Shown here piece by piece: positions 22,348 through 30,867 of a stretch of DNA of 32,864 nt. Source of the stretch: an uncultured beta proteobacterium (GTDB lineage Bacteria; Pseudomonadota; Gammaproteobacteria; Burkholderiales; SG8-41); assembly GCA_902825845.1 (NCBI GenBank), contig CADECM010000063.1:3835-36698 (forward strand), written 5' to 3'. Made by a program: the position numbers and the translations under genes. Positions within the stretch are counted from its first letter, which is position 1, and each line of letters starts with the position of its first letter. The notes beneath the pieces were generated by a model, which had not been told where the DNA came from, made no database searches, and worked only from the letters and a program-made list of their open reading frames with translations.

Positions 22348-23175
22348 ATGACTGATAGCTTTCTGGAGCGCTATTTCGAGCGCATCGGATACACGCAGTC
22401 GCCGAAGGCGGATATGCAGACGCTGCAGGATTTGCATCTGTTGCATCTGCAGAACATCCCCTACGAAAACGTCGAGGTGTTTTGTCATCAACCGGTCAAA
22501 CTCGATCGGGAGTCGCTGGTCAAAAAGCTGCTGTTGCGCCGGCGCGGCGGTTATTGCTTCGAGCAGAACGGCTTGTTTCTGATGGTGCTCACGGAACTGG
22601 GATTCAAGTGCCGTGCCAATCTGGCGCGGGTGCACCGCAACCGTCCTGAACCGGGCGGCCGCACGCATCAGGTCAATCTGGTCGAACTCGAGGGCCAGAC
22701 CTGGCTGTGTGACGTGGGGTTTGGCGGATCGGGTTTTCGCCAACCATTGCGCTTGCAGACTGGTGTTGAAAACGAGCAATTGGGGGAACGCTACCGGCTG
22801 GAAGAGCGCGAGGTGCACGGTTTTTACCTTCTGCGCCAGTCGGGCGACACATGGCAGCCGCTTTACACGTTCAATATTGAGCAGCCGCTGCCGGTCGATA
22901 TCGAGATCGGCAATTTTTACGCCTCGAACTGCCCCGATTATGTGTTCCGCAAAACCATCATGGGCACGCGCATGACGGCAAAGGGACGTGTCACCCTGCT
23001 GGATCACACCTTCAAATGCTTTGATCTTGCCAAGGACACAGTAGAGACGGCCGTTGTGACGGATGTCGCATCGTATATTGTCCATTTGCGCGAGCAGCTG
23101 GGCGTGGATTTGAACGCCACCGAGCAGGCGCGATTGGGCGATTATTTTGACCGTCTGGCGCCGGCCGGCACGTGA
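22348..23175 (+). CDS. arylamine N-acetyltransferase
   Basis: A 275-residue enzyme, matching the usual length of bacterial arylamine N-acetyltransferases, which move an acyl group from acetyl-CoA to aryl-amines or hydrazines. The Cys-His-Asp triad is visible: Cys70 in RRGGYCFEQN, His107 in RTHQVNL and Asp122 in WLCDVGFGG. The N-terminal LHLLHLQNIPYENVEVF is also typical. It stands between two MmgE/PrpD genes on the same strand. Known links of this family to catabolism of aromatic amines or steroids make it a plausible accessory of the cluster, but that is inference. The start ATG 22348 has no strong ribosome site. Confidence 0.93.
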   Translation: MTDSFLERYFERIGYTQSPKADMQTLQDLHLLHLQNIPYENVEVFCHQPVKLDRESLVKKLLLRRRGGYCFEQNGLFLMVLTELGFKCRANLARVHRNRPEPGGRTHQVNLVELEGQTWLCDVGFGGSGFRQPLRLQTGVENEQLGERYRLEEREVHGFYLLRQSGDTWQPLYTFNIEQPLPVDIEIGNFYASNCPDYVFRKTIMGTRMTAKGRVTLLDHTFKCFDLAKDTVETAVVTDVASYIVHLREQLGVDLNATEQARLGDYFDRLAPAGT

Positions 23176-23258
23176 TGACCATGGCGAGTCGATTTCGGGT
23201 GAGGCAAGTGGCTACGGGCGAACGTCCATAGTTTTCAATTTTGGGTGACAACGCTTTT

Positions 23259-24635
23259 ATGACTACGCTGGTTGAACAACTCAGCACCTACGCCGCCAAC
23301 CTGCGCTACGAGAATCTGCCGCAGGCCGTCATTCATCGAGCCAAGTTGCACATCATCGATTCCATCGGCTGCGCGCTGGGGGGCTACGGCAGCGCGCCGG
23401 AAAAAATCGCGCGCGATCTGGCGGACATGACCAGCAGCAGGCAGCCGGCAACGCTGATGGTCAGCGGCATTCAGACCAGCCCGGAGCTGGCTACCTTCGC
23501 CAATGGCGTGATGATCCGCTTTCTGGATTACAACGACGGTTACACCAGCACCGGCGAATCGGGCCATCCCAGTGACAGCATCGCGGCGGTGCTTGCCGCG
23601 GCGGAGATCAACAAGCGTTCCGGCAAGGATGTGATCACGGCAACGGTGCTGGCCTACGAGATGTTCTGCCGCATTTGCGACGAGGTGGACCTCAAGCCGA
23701 TCGGTTACGACCATGTAACGGTGGGCGGCATGGCCAGTACGGCCGCCGCGGGCTGGCTGTTCGGACTGAGGGGCAAGGCGTTCGAGCACTGCCTGCAACT
23801 GGGCATCGCCCCCAACAATGCGCTGTATCAGACGCGCATCGGCAATGTATCGATGTGGAAAGGCTGTGCTTATGCCAACGCCTCGCGCAACGCGGTGTTC
23901 GCGGCGATGCTGGCGGCACGCGGGATGACTGGCCCGTCGCCGATTTTCGAGGGGGTCGGTGGTTATTTCAAGGCGGTGGCGCGCAAGACGTTTGCGCTGG
24001 ATACGCTCGGCGGCCAGGGAAACAACGGCGGCGCGCCGTTCAGGATCATGGAGTGTCTGATCAAGCGCTTTCCACTGGGTCAGTATTCGCAGACGGTGGT
24101 GGAGGCGGCGCTGCAAATGCGCGAAAAAGTGGCGTCGCCAGAAAATATTGCTGAAATCCAGATTGAAACCGTGACCACGGCGATTGTGCTGATGGCGGAC
24201 ACGCCGGAGAAATGGGAGCCGCCCAATCGCGAAACCGCCGATCACAGCATGCCGTATACGGTGGCGGTGGCGTTGATCCATGGCGACGTGCAGGAGGAAC
24301 ACTTCGACGACGCGCATGTGTTCGATCCCGCGATTCGCGCGCTCACGCGCAAGATCAAAATCAAGGCCTCGGCCGAAGCTGACGCGCATATGCCGCACGC
24401 GATGCGTTGCTACTTCACGTTGACGACAAAATCCGGCGACGTGTTCAAGACCGTGGTCGATCATCACAAAGGCCACTGGAAAAATCCGATGGACGATACG
24501 GATATTGAACGGAAATTTCGTACACTGGCGAAGAAGGTGTTGCCGGATGCAAAGATCGACGCGATGCTGGCGCGCCTGTGGCAGTTGGATGACATGAAGG
24601 ACGCAGGGGATGTCGTGCGCCTGACGCAGAAATAA
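23259..24635 (+). CDS. MmgE/PrpD family protein
   Basis: A 458-residue family member, closest within the window to the one at 1559: both share LDxNDx (Asp90, Asp93), GHPSD (His103 here), GNxSMWKGx-type core segments and RETADHSxPY. Where classic members have a K..P.C...H core it reads IKRFPLGQYSQ. The start is taken as ATG 23259; the frame extends to TTG 23241 without support. It would be a cytosolic hydro-lyase or decarboxylase acting on a polycarboxylate. The stop is followed after two bases by a copy of the dispersed AT-rich motif and then a THI5-like gene. Confidence 0.85.
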   Translation: MTTLVEQLSTYAANLRYENLPQAVIHRAKLHIIDSIGCALGGYGSAPEKIARDLADMTSSRQPATLMVSGIQTSPELATFANGVMIRFLDYNDGYTSTGESGHPSDSIAAVLAAAEINKRSGKDVITATVLAYEMFCRICDEVDLKPIGYDHVTVGGMASTAAAGWLFGLRGKAFEHCLQLGIAPNNALYQTRIGNVSMWKGCAYANASRNAVFAAMLAARGMTGPSPIFEGVGGYFKAVARKTFALDTLGGQGNNGGAPFRIMECLIKRFPLGQYSQTVVEAALQMREKVASPENIAEIQIETVTTAIVLMADTPEKWEPPNRETADHSMPYTVAVALIHGDVQEEHFDDAHVFDPAIRALTRKIKIKASAEADAHMPHAMRCYFTLTTKSGDVFKTVVDHHKGHWKNPMDDTDIERKFRTLAKKVLPDAKIDAMLARLWQLDDMKDAGDVVRLTQK

Positions 24636-24637
24636 AT

Positions 24638-24666
24638 GTAACTTATTGTTTTTATTCATTATTTTT
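24638..24666 (+). repeat. dispersed AT-rich motif, copy B
   Basis: The plus strand reads GTAACTTATTGTTTTTA followed by an AT-rich tail with a T run. It matches the reverse complement of 3640-3668 at 26 of 29 positions. It fills most of the 50-base gap between an MmgE/PrpD stop and the THI5-like gene. Thus two copies lie in comparable post-stop positions but on opposite strands relative to the genes. Confidence 0.7.
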
Positions 24667-24685
24667 AAGACGGGAAAGTCAAGGC

Positions 24686-25594
24686 ATGCCAGTTACGCTG
24701 ATTGAAAACTTCCGCGCAATTTTTTATGCGCCGTTTTATGCCGCCTTCGCGCTCGGTCACTATGCGCGTGAAGGCGTCGAGGTGCGTCTGCAAATGTCGG
24801 CTGCCGCCGATCAGACTTTGAAGACCGTTTTGTCGGGCAGCGGCCAGGTGTCATGGGGCGGTCCCATGCGTCTACTGCATGCAAAGGACGATAATCCAGA
24901 CAGCAAGCTGGTCAGCTTTTGCGAAGTCGTGGGACGCGATCCCTTTTACCTGCTGGGACGCGAGCCGAACCCCGGCTTTCGGATGGCTGATCTTGCCGGC
25001 AAGACGCTGGCCGTGGTGAGCGAGGTGCCGACCCCCTGGTACTGCCTGCAGTACGATCTGCGGCTGGCCGGCATCGATCCGGCTGCCATGCGCCGTGCGC
25101 CGGCGCGCAGCATGGCTGAGAATATTGCTTCGCTGCGCGAAGGCGAGGTTGACGTGATTCAGGTGTTTGAGCCCTACGCGCAGCAGGCTGTGGATGCCGG
25201 ATTCGCGCACCGCTGGTATGCGGCGGCGAGCCGCGGCCCGGCAACGTATACCACGCTCAACACCACGCGCGACTTCATCGCACGCGATCCGGATACGGTG
25301 CTGCGCATGACGCGCGCCATGTACCGCACCCAGCAGTGGATCGCAGGTCACGACGGCAGGGCATTGGCAGAAGCACTCGCCGCGTACCTGCCGGACACGC
25401 CAGTGGCAACGCTTGCCGCGTGTTGCGACGGTTACAAGGCAAGCGGCATCTGGAACACGACGCCGGTCCAGCAGCGTGCCGGCCTCGAATGGTTGCGCGA
25501 TGCCATGCTCGCCTGCAATGCCATACACAGCAAGATCGAATATGATGATCTGGCGGATATGCGGTTTGCCGAGCAGGTGGTGCGCGAGGGATGA
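24686..25594 (+). CDS. THI5/NMT1-like ABC-type substrate-binding protein
   Basis: A 302-residue protein of the THI5/NMT1/SsuA-like periplasmic-binding fold. Features are NFRAIFYAPFYAAFALGHYAREG (8-30), the GSGQVSWGGPMRL segment and the hinge DLAGKTLAVVSEVPTPWY; EGEVDVIQVFEPYA is also characteristic. It has no signal peptide, so it may be cytoplasmic, like the pyrimidine-synthesis THI5 group, or its start may be mis-set; no upstream extension with a signal is visible. No permease or ATPase partner lies beside it. Its TGA overlaps the Nudix gene start by ATGA, so translation is coupled. The ligand is unknown. Confidence 0.78.
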   Translation: MPVTLIENFRAIFYAPFYAAFALGHYAREGVEVRLQMSAAADQTLKTVLSGSGQVSWGGPMRLLHAKDDNPDSKLVSFCEVVGRDPFYLLGREPNPGFRMADLAGKTLAVVSEVPTPWYCLQYDLRLAGIDPAAMRRAPARSMAENIASLREGEVDVIQVFEPYAQQAVDAGFAHRWYAAASRGPATYTTLNTTRDFIARDPDTVLRMTRAMYRTQQWIAGHDGRALAEALAAYLPDTPVATLAACCDGYKASGIWNTTPVQQRAGLEWLRDAMLACNAIHSKIEYDDLADMRFAEQVVREG

Positions 25595-26190
25595 CGGCGA
25601 CGTACAGCATTGACTGGCTGCGCAGGCGGCTTGCCGCAAGCGGGCCCGCGCCCGCCAACATTTATTGTGATGACGAGCAACTGCCGGCGGAGGATCGACA
25701 GCGGCCGGCATCGGTGCTGGTGCCGGTGATCGCCCGAGATGATCCCACGATGCTGTTTACCGTACGCGCCAGCCACCTGCGCAGCGGTTCGGGTCAGATC
25801 AGTTTCCCGGGCGGACGCGCCGAACCGGACGATCCCACGCCAGACCATACGGCGCTGCGCGAAACCTTCGAGGAAATCGGTCTGCCGGGCGGGCAGGTTG
25901 AGGTGATCGGGCGCATGGCGCACTATGTCACCCGCGCGGGTTACCGGATTACACCGGTGATCGGGCTGGTTTCGCCGCCGATGGTGTTGCAGCCGAACAA
26001 GGACGAGGTGGCGGAGATTTTCGAAGTGCCGCTGCGCTTTGTGCTCGATCGCGCGAATCATTTGACACACACACATCAGTCCGATGACCGGTTGCGCCAT
26101 TACTATGCGGTGCAATACAAGGATTACTACATCCGCGGCGTGACGGCCGGGTTGCTGGTAAACCTGCATCGCTACCTTATCGGCAGTTAG
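25591..26190 (+). CDS. Nudix hydrolase, CoA pyrophosphatase (NudL)-like
   Basis: A 199-residue Nudix enzyme. The Nudix box runs over residues 75-98 and ends in the classic ALRETFEEIGL, with catalytic Glu94 and Glu95. It is preceded by the CoA-type signature FTVRASHLRSGSGQISFPGG (56-75), which in this family marks hydrolases of CoA and its derivatives to 4'-phosphopantetheine and 3',5'-ADP. Length fits the family (about 190-210). It overlaps the preceding THI5-like gene by four bases. In an island full of CoA-ester enzymes a CoA-recycling or housekeeping role is sensible, but such genes are also widespread. Confidence 0.9.
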   Translation: MTATYSIDWLRRRLAASGPAPANIYCDDEQLPAEDRQRPASVLVPVIARDDPTMLFTVRASHLRSGSGQISFPGGRAEPDDPTPDHTALRETFEEIGLPGGQVEVIGRMAHYVTRAGYRITPVIGLVSPPMVLQPNKDEVAEIFEVPLRFVLDRANHLTHTHQSDDRLRHYYAVQYKDYYIRGVTAGLLVNLHRYLIGS

Positions 26191-26268
26191 CGTGGTTCGC
26201 GGTGGGGGCGCCCGGAGTCGCGCGGCGGCTTCCGCGCCATTGCCGCTTTTGATAGTGGAAGGGCCTTC

Positions 26269-27090
26269 ATGCGTTGCGGGATTCTTGGATGGAAACGGAT
26301 GCTGCGATGCGCGTTCACGGCCATGAGCATATGTTTCGCCGTTTCTGCATCGTGCCAGGTTCCGGATACCGTATTGCTGGAACAACTCACCTGGGATGAA
26401 GTTCGCGATGCCATTGCATCCGGGAAAACCACAATCATTATCCCCACCGGCGGTACCGAGCAGAACGGTCCGCACATGGCGCTGGGCAAGCACAATGTGC
26501 GCGTGACCGCGAACGCGCAAACCATCGCGCGGCGCCTGGGCAATGCGCTGGTGGCGCCGGTGATGGCCTATGTGCCGGAGGGCCGCATCGATCCGCCGGA
26601 GGGCCATATGCGCTTTGCCGGCACCATCAGTCTGCCCGATGCGGTGTTCCGGCAGGTGCTGGAGTACGCGGCCCGCAGCCTGAAACAGCATGGATTCCGC
26701 GATATCGTGCTGATCGGCGACAGCGGTCCGAATCAGCCCGGTCAAACTGCCGTCGCCACGATGCTGAATGCGGAATGGATGAAATCCAGAGTCCGCGTGC
26801 ATGCCATCGAGGGCTACTACCGCGGCAGCGACAATGAAGAGGCCGCCGTACTGCGGCGACACGGTGTACGGCAGACGGATATCGGCGGTCATGCCGATGT
26901 CGTCGATACCTCGCTGATGATGGCGGTCGATCCCCGCATGGTGCGTATGGCGAAACTTCAGGCCGCTGACGGCAGCAATGGCGTGAGCGGCGATCCACGC
27001 CGGTCGTCACCGGAAATCGGCCGCGCGTTGACTGAATCAATCGTGACCCGCACCGTGGGGCTCATTCGCAAAGCGACGGCCGCGCGTTAG
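26269..27090 (+). CDS. exported creatininase-family protein with altered metal ligands
   Basis: A 273-residue protein of the creatininase amidohydrolase family with an N-terminal export signal (about residues 1-29). The first metal region is GTEQNGPHMALGKHN (62-76): Glu64 is kept, but the usual EQHGPH-then-D pattern reads EQN and KHN, so Asn66 and His75 replace the expected His and Asp. The second metal region, normally a GH.GN-like segment, reads LIGDSGPNQPG (148-158) with no histidine. These changes could mean altered metal use or loss of amidase activity. Export is unusual for creatininase itself, which is cytoplasmic. Its nearest neighbours are the Nudix gene and a convergent ABC importer operon. 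Confidence 0.78.
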   Translation: MRCGILGWKRMLRCAFTAMSICFAVSASCQVPDTVLLEQLTWDEVRDAIASGKTTIIIPTGGTEQNGPHMALGKHNVRVTANAQTIARRLGNALVAPVMAYVPEGRIDPPEGHMRFAGTISLPDAVFRQVLEYAARSLKQHGFRDIVLIGDSGPNQPGQTAVATMLNAEWMKSRVRVHAIEGYYRGSDNEEAAVLRRHGVRQTDIGGHADVVDTSLMMAVDPRMVRMAKLQAADGSNGVSGDPRRSSPEIGRALTESIVTRTVGLIRKATAAR

Positions 27091-27123
27091 CGCCACGCTT
27101 TCGGCAACAGACGAGGGCCGCCG

Positions 27124-28095
27124 CTAAAACAGGTGGCACGACACCGTGTGGCCGGGCGCAATTTCCTTTTCTTCCGGGGCAATTTCGGAACACTGGGGCA
27201 TCGCCGACGGGCAACGGGGATGGAAGCGGCAGCCCTTGGGCGGGTTGATGGGGGACGGCACCTCGCCGGTGAGAATGATTTCCTCGTGCACCGTATCCGG
27301 GTGCGCGGGCAGCGCGGCCGAAAACAAGGCTTTGGTATAGGGGTGCGACGGATTCTTGAACAGTTCCTGCGTCCTCGCCTTTTCGACGATTTTTCCGAGG
27401 TACATCACGGCAACTTCCTGTGCCATGTAGCGCGTCGTGGCCAGATGGTGCGCGATCAGCAGATAGCTCACCCCGTATTGCTCTTGCAGATCCACCAGCA
27501 GGTTCATGATCTGCGCGCGGATCGACACATCCAGCGCCGACACCGGCTCGTCGAGAATGATGAGTTTGGGCTTGGACACCAGCGCGCTCGCCACGGCGAT
27601 GCGCTGGCGCTGTCCGCCGCTGAATTCGTGCGGGTACAGATTCGCCTGATGCGGGCGCAGGCCGACCGACGCCAGCACTTCATCGACGCGCTCGGTGATT
27701 TCCCGTTCGGATAGTGTGCTGTTGATGACCAGCGATTCCGCCACGATCTGGCGCACGCGCATACGCGGGTTCAGCGACGACCAGGGGTCCTGAAACACCG
27801 CTTGCACCTTGGTTCGGTATTCCTTGCGGCCTTCCTCGCTTAGCGTGTTGATGTCCGCGCCGTCGACAAACACCTGGCCACCGGTCGGTTGTTCCAGACG
27901 CAGCATGAGCTTGGCGGTGGTGGTCTTGCCGCAGCCGGATTCACCGACGATCGCGAAGGTCTCGCCCTGCGCCACCGAAAAGTCGATGCCATCCACCGCC
28001 TGCACCCAGCCCACGACCTTGGTCCAGATAAACCCCTGCGTGACGGCAAAGTGCTTCTTCAGCGCCTTCGCCTGAAGTACCGGTGAAGCGTTCAT
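27124..28095 (-). CDS. dipeptide/oligopeptide ABC importer ATP-binding subunit (DppF/OppF-like)
   Basis: A 323-residue ATPase with Walker A GESGCGKT (51-58), signature FSGGQ (158-162), Walker B LIILDEP (178-184) and the H-loop IAHHL (His216, with the usual following Asp replaced by His). The C-terminal extension of the peptide-importer class is present, with PKGCRFHPRCP and CSEIAPEE. ATG 28095 is chosen because it overlaps the stop of the DppD-like gene (ATGA); the frame runs to 28227 only as an overlap with that gene. It is the last gene of the five-gene importer operon and pairs with DppD to drive uptake. Confidence 0.93.
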   Translation of the reverse strand: MNASPVLQAKALKKHFAVTQGFIWTKVVGWVQAVDGIDFSVAQGETFAIVGESGCGKTTTAKLMLRLEQPTGGQVFVDGADINTLSEEGRKEYRTKVQAVFQDPWSSLNPRMRVRQIVAESLVINSTLSEREITERVDEVLASVGLRPHQANLYPHEFSGGQRQRIAVASALVSKPKLIILDEPVSALDVSIRAQIMNLLVDLQEQYGVSYLLIAHHLATTRYMAQEVAVMYLGKIVEKARTQELFKNPSHPYTKALFSAALPAHPDTVHEEIILTGEVPSPINPPKGCRFHPRCPSAMPQCSEIAPEEKEIAPGHTVSCHLF

Positions 28096-29081
28096 GCGGA
28101 CTCCAATCTCCAGCAACTGGCAGTGTGATCGTTGCTGATGGAAACTTGAGGGGGATAGTCGCGACGGCAACGGTCGTCGGCATGTTCGCAGCGGGCCGCG
28201 AAGCGGCAACCCGGCGGAAGATCCCACAGGGCCGGCGGCTGGCCGGAGATCGAGTACAGCCTGTCGATATCGTCATCCATGCTCGGCACCGAGCGCAGCA
28301 GCGCCTGGGTGTAGGGGTGTGAAGGATTATTGAAAATATCCCGTACCGGGCCGCTTTCCACCGCGCGGCCCGCATACATCACCATCACGCGATCGCACAT
28401 CTTGGCGACAATGCCGAAGTCGTGCGTGATGAATATCAATGCCAGGTTTGTTTCTTCCTGCAATTCGCGCAACAGACGAAGGTACTGTGCCTGAATGGTG
28501 ACGTCGAGTGATGTGGTGGGCTCGTCGGCGATGATGATTTTAGGCTCGCAGGAGATGGAGATGGCACCAACCACGCGCTGCTTCATGCCGCCGCTGATCT
28601 GGTGCGGATAATCGCTGACCCGCCGATCGGGGGCGGCCACCCGCACCTGTTTCAAGGCATCTACGGCGCGCCGGATCAGCGACGGTTTGTCGTCCCCGGG
28701 ATGCTGAATCCGGATGCCTTCGATCAACTGATTGCCCACGGTAAACACGGGATTGAGCGAGGTCTGGGGATCCTGCAGGATCATGGAAATGCGGCGGCCG
28801 CGAATATGACGCATCTCCTCCTCGGACTTGGTGACCAGTTCCTCGCCCTCGAGACGTACTGAACCGCTGACGATGCGCGCCGCGGGCCGGGGGAGGAGCT
28901 TCAGTAGCGACAAGGCCGTGATGCTCTTGCCGCTGCCTGATTCGCCCACGATGCCGAGAACTTCCCCCTGGCGCAGGTTAAAGCTCACCCCGTCTACGGC
29001 CTTTACCACGCCAAAGCGGCTGAAGATATGGGTATGCAGGTCTTCTACTTCCAGAACGACGTTTCCGATTTGCCTTGGCAT
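28092..29081 (-). CDS. dipeptide/oligopeptide ABC importer ATP-binding subunit (DppD/OppD-like)
   Basis: A 329-residue ATPase with Walker A GESGSGKS (46-53), Q-loop Gln103, signature ISGGMKQR (162-169), Walker B IIIADEP (182-188) and H-loop His220 (THDFG). The C-terminal cysteine-rich segment (Cys292, Cys298, Cys305, Cys323) is typical of this peptide-importer class. ATG 29081 starts the MPRQIGN sequence; the frame runs further upstream to 29189 without a better start. It is followed by the DppF-like gene with an ATGA overlap. A hairpin lies between it and the upstream binding-protein gene. Confidence 0.93.
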   Translation of the reverse strand: MPRQIGNVVLEVEDLHTHIFSRFGVVKAVDGVSFNLRQGEVLGIVGESGSGKSITALSLLKLLPRPAARIVSGSVRLEGEELVTKSEEEMRHIRGRRISMILQDPQTSLNPVFTVGNQLIEGIRIQHPGDDKPSLIRRAVDALKQVRVAAPDRRVSDYPHQISGGMKQRVVGAISISCEPKIIIADEPTTSLDVTIQAQYLRLLRELQEETNLALIFITHDFGIVAKMCDRVMVMYAGRAVESGPVRDIFNNPSHPYTQALLRSVPSMDDDIDRLYSISGQPPALWDLPPGCRFAARCEHADDRCRRDYPPQVSISNDHTASCWRLESA

Positions 29082-29171
29082 GCGCCTAGCCTGCGCTATT
29101 CTTTTGGATGAAAACGGCCCGCATTGTGCTGCTCCTCCGGATGATCGTTCTGGATGGTCGATGTTGAAGAG

Positions 29172-29205
29172 GCAGCGAGGGGAAAGCAACGTGCCCCCTC
29201 GCTGC
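29172..29205. promoter_or_regulatory. intergenic hairpin inside the importer operon
   Basis: A perfect 11-base stem, GCAGCGAGGGG (29172-29182) and CCCCTCGCTGC (29195-29205), encloses a 12-base loop. It lies in the 134-base gap between the binding-protein gene and the DppD-like gene. No T run follows on the minus strand, so it is likelier to protect the 3' end of the binding-protein message or act as a partial terminator, raising its expression over the ATPases. Confidence 0.65.
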
Positions 29206-29215
29206 GGCCCGCCAC

Positions 29216-30829
29216 TTATTTGACCAGCTTTATCAGTTCGAAATGCGACGAGCGGCCGGCGGTGGCGCCGGGGTATACCCAGCTGCCGACGACCTTGGGA
29301 CTGGCAAAGACTTCATTGCGGAACCAGAACAAAGGGATGTCGGCGAACTCCTCCTGCAGGTGATCGCCGATGGTTCGCATCAGATCGCTGCGTTGTTTGG
29401 CATCCGTCGACTTCAACACCGCGCCATAGGTCTTTTCGATGAAGTCATTCTGGAAGTGGTGATTGTTACCCTTGTTGTAATAGAAATTTCGCACACCCTG
29501 GTCGGCAGGACGCCAGCCGATAATGTTCGGCCACATGAACCCCTTCGCCAGTTTCTTGCGATACATGGTGCGGATCTTCGACCAGTCCTGCATCTGCACC
29601 GTGGCTTCGACCCCCACGTTCCTGAAGTAGATGGCGAGCGCGTCGGCAATCGCCGGGCCTTCCGATTCCCCTGGTTCGGTGAACGCCCAGAATTCGAACT
29701 TCAGCGGATTTCCCGGACCGTAACCCGCTTCTTTCAGCAATTGCTTGGCCTTTGCGGGATTGTAGGCATAGAGTTCCTTGAAGCGGCCCTCCCACTTGGG
29801 ATTCCAGCCCTCGGAGGTGGGGATCCACAGCGAAACATACGCCAGCTCCGCGCGGTCGGCGAACACGGTTTTTAACAGCTCGTCGCGGTTGATCGCGATG
29901 TTCAGCGCCTGGCGCACCTTCTTGTTGACGAACGGCGCCTTCGGATCGAAAGCCTTGTCGCCCGTGATGTAATACTGACCGCCCATGTACACCGAAACCC
30001 AGTCTGTCGCCACCGAGGACGAGAAACGCTTCAGGCCTTTGGCGAGCGCGTCCTTGTGCAACTCGCGCGGCAGGTCGGCGATATGCACGTCGCCGGAGAG
30101 CAGCAGGGCAAGCCGCGTTGCCTCTTCGCGGGCAATGCGGAACTCGAGTTCCTGGTATTCCACCTTGTTGCCGGACCAGTGTTTGTCATTGCGCTTGTAC
30201 GCGATGTTGAGGCCGGTCTTGCGCCCGATGTACTCGAAGGGGCCGGTGCCGGCGGGCTGCTTGTCAATGCCCTCGATGCCCTCCTTGTCCCACTGCGCTT
30301 TGCTGGACATGCGCAGGTCGCCGGAACGCGAGACGCCGAACATCATCGTCGCGGGCATGATGGGTCCCGTGAAGCGGATCACGGCCGTGTACTTGTCGGG
30401 GGTTTCCACCTTCTCGATCGTGGCCCACAACGGGCGCAGCGTTGCCGTCGACTCCTTGCGCACCAGCAACGAATGGTTGTGTGCCACGTCGGCGGAGGTG
30501 AACTCACCATAGCCCCTTTGGAACTGGACGCCCTTGCGTAAATGAAATGTCCATGTCTTGAAGTCTGCGCTGTGTTCCCACTTCGTCGCCAGCCCCGGTA
30601 TGTAATCCCCTGTCTTGGGATCCATTCCGACCAGCGTCTCCCAGAACGGTTCGAACTGCAGATGATCCGGACGCGAAATGGTCCAGAAGCGGTTACTCTC
30701 GTGAAAGCCCGCCGAAGCGAAAATAAGCCGCTTGACCGCGGCTGCCGAAGCGGTTTCCGACAACGCGTACAGCGCCGCGCCGATTATGACCAGCAGTGTT
30801 GCAAAAAACGAAGCAAGTCTTGATTTCAT
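29216..30829 (-). CDS. peptide-type ABC importer substrate-binding protein (family 5)
   Basis: A 537-residue exported binding protein of the DppA/OppA/NikA class. The signal peptide (about residues 1-29, SLALYALSETASA-like region) is followed by FWETLVGMDPKTGDYIPGLATKWE, a typical early motif, and later KVRQALNIAINRDELLKTVF. Start is taken as ATG 30829, the second of two adjacent ATGs, because AGGAG sits seven bases before it; the first ATG 30832 is four bases after. The frame continues upstream to 31258 as a shadow of the permease gene. Ligand cannot be read; the class includes peptides, nickel, glutathione and opine-like compounds. A hairpin follows downstream. Confidence 0.93.
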   Translation of the reverse strand: MKSRLASFFATLLVIIGAALYALSETASAAAVKRLIFASAGFHESNRFWTISRPDHLQFEPFWETLVGMDPKTGDYIPGLATKWEHSADFKTWTFHLRKGVQFQRGYGEFTSADVAHNHSLLVRKESTATLRPLWATIEKVETPDKYTAVIRFTGPIMPATMMFGVSRSGDLRMSSKAQWDKEGIEGIDKQPAGTGPFEYIGRKTGLNIAYKRNDKHWSGNKVEYQELEFRIAREEATRLALLLSGDVHIADLPRELHKDALAKGLKRFSSSVATDWVSVYMGGQYYITGDKAFDPKAPFVNKKVRQALNIAINRDELLKTVFADRAELAYVSLWIPTSEGWNPKWEGRFKELYAYNPAKAKQLLKEAGYGPGNPLKFEFWAFTEPGESEGPAIADALAIYFRNVGVEATVQMQDWSKIRTMYRKKLAKGFMWPNIIGWRPADQGVRNFYYNKGNNHHFQNDFIEKTYGAVLKSTDAKQRSDLMRTIGDHLQEEFADIPLFWFRNEVFASPKVVGSWVYPGATAGRSSHFELIKLVK

Positions 30830-30867
30830 CATGACACTCCTCTCACCAGTTGTAACGCTTCTTATGG

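Noticed and set aside
23235..24659. Long minus-strand open frame (474 codons) opposite the third MmgE/PrpD gene
   Set aside because: Same reasons: low-complexity Arg/His composition, no motif, and a clear family gene on the other strand.
24686..25594. THI5-like gene as part of a complete ABC importer with the downstream peptide-type operon
   Set aside because: The downstream importer is on the other strand, has its own binding protein and belongs to a different importer class.
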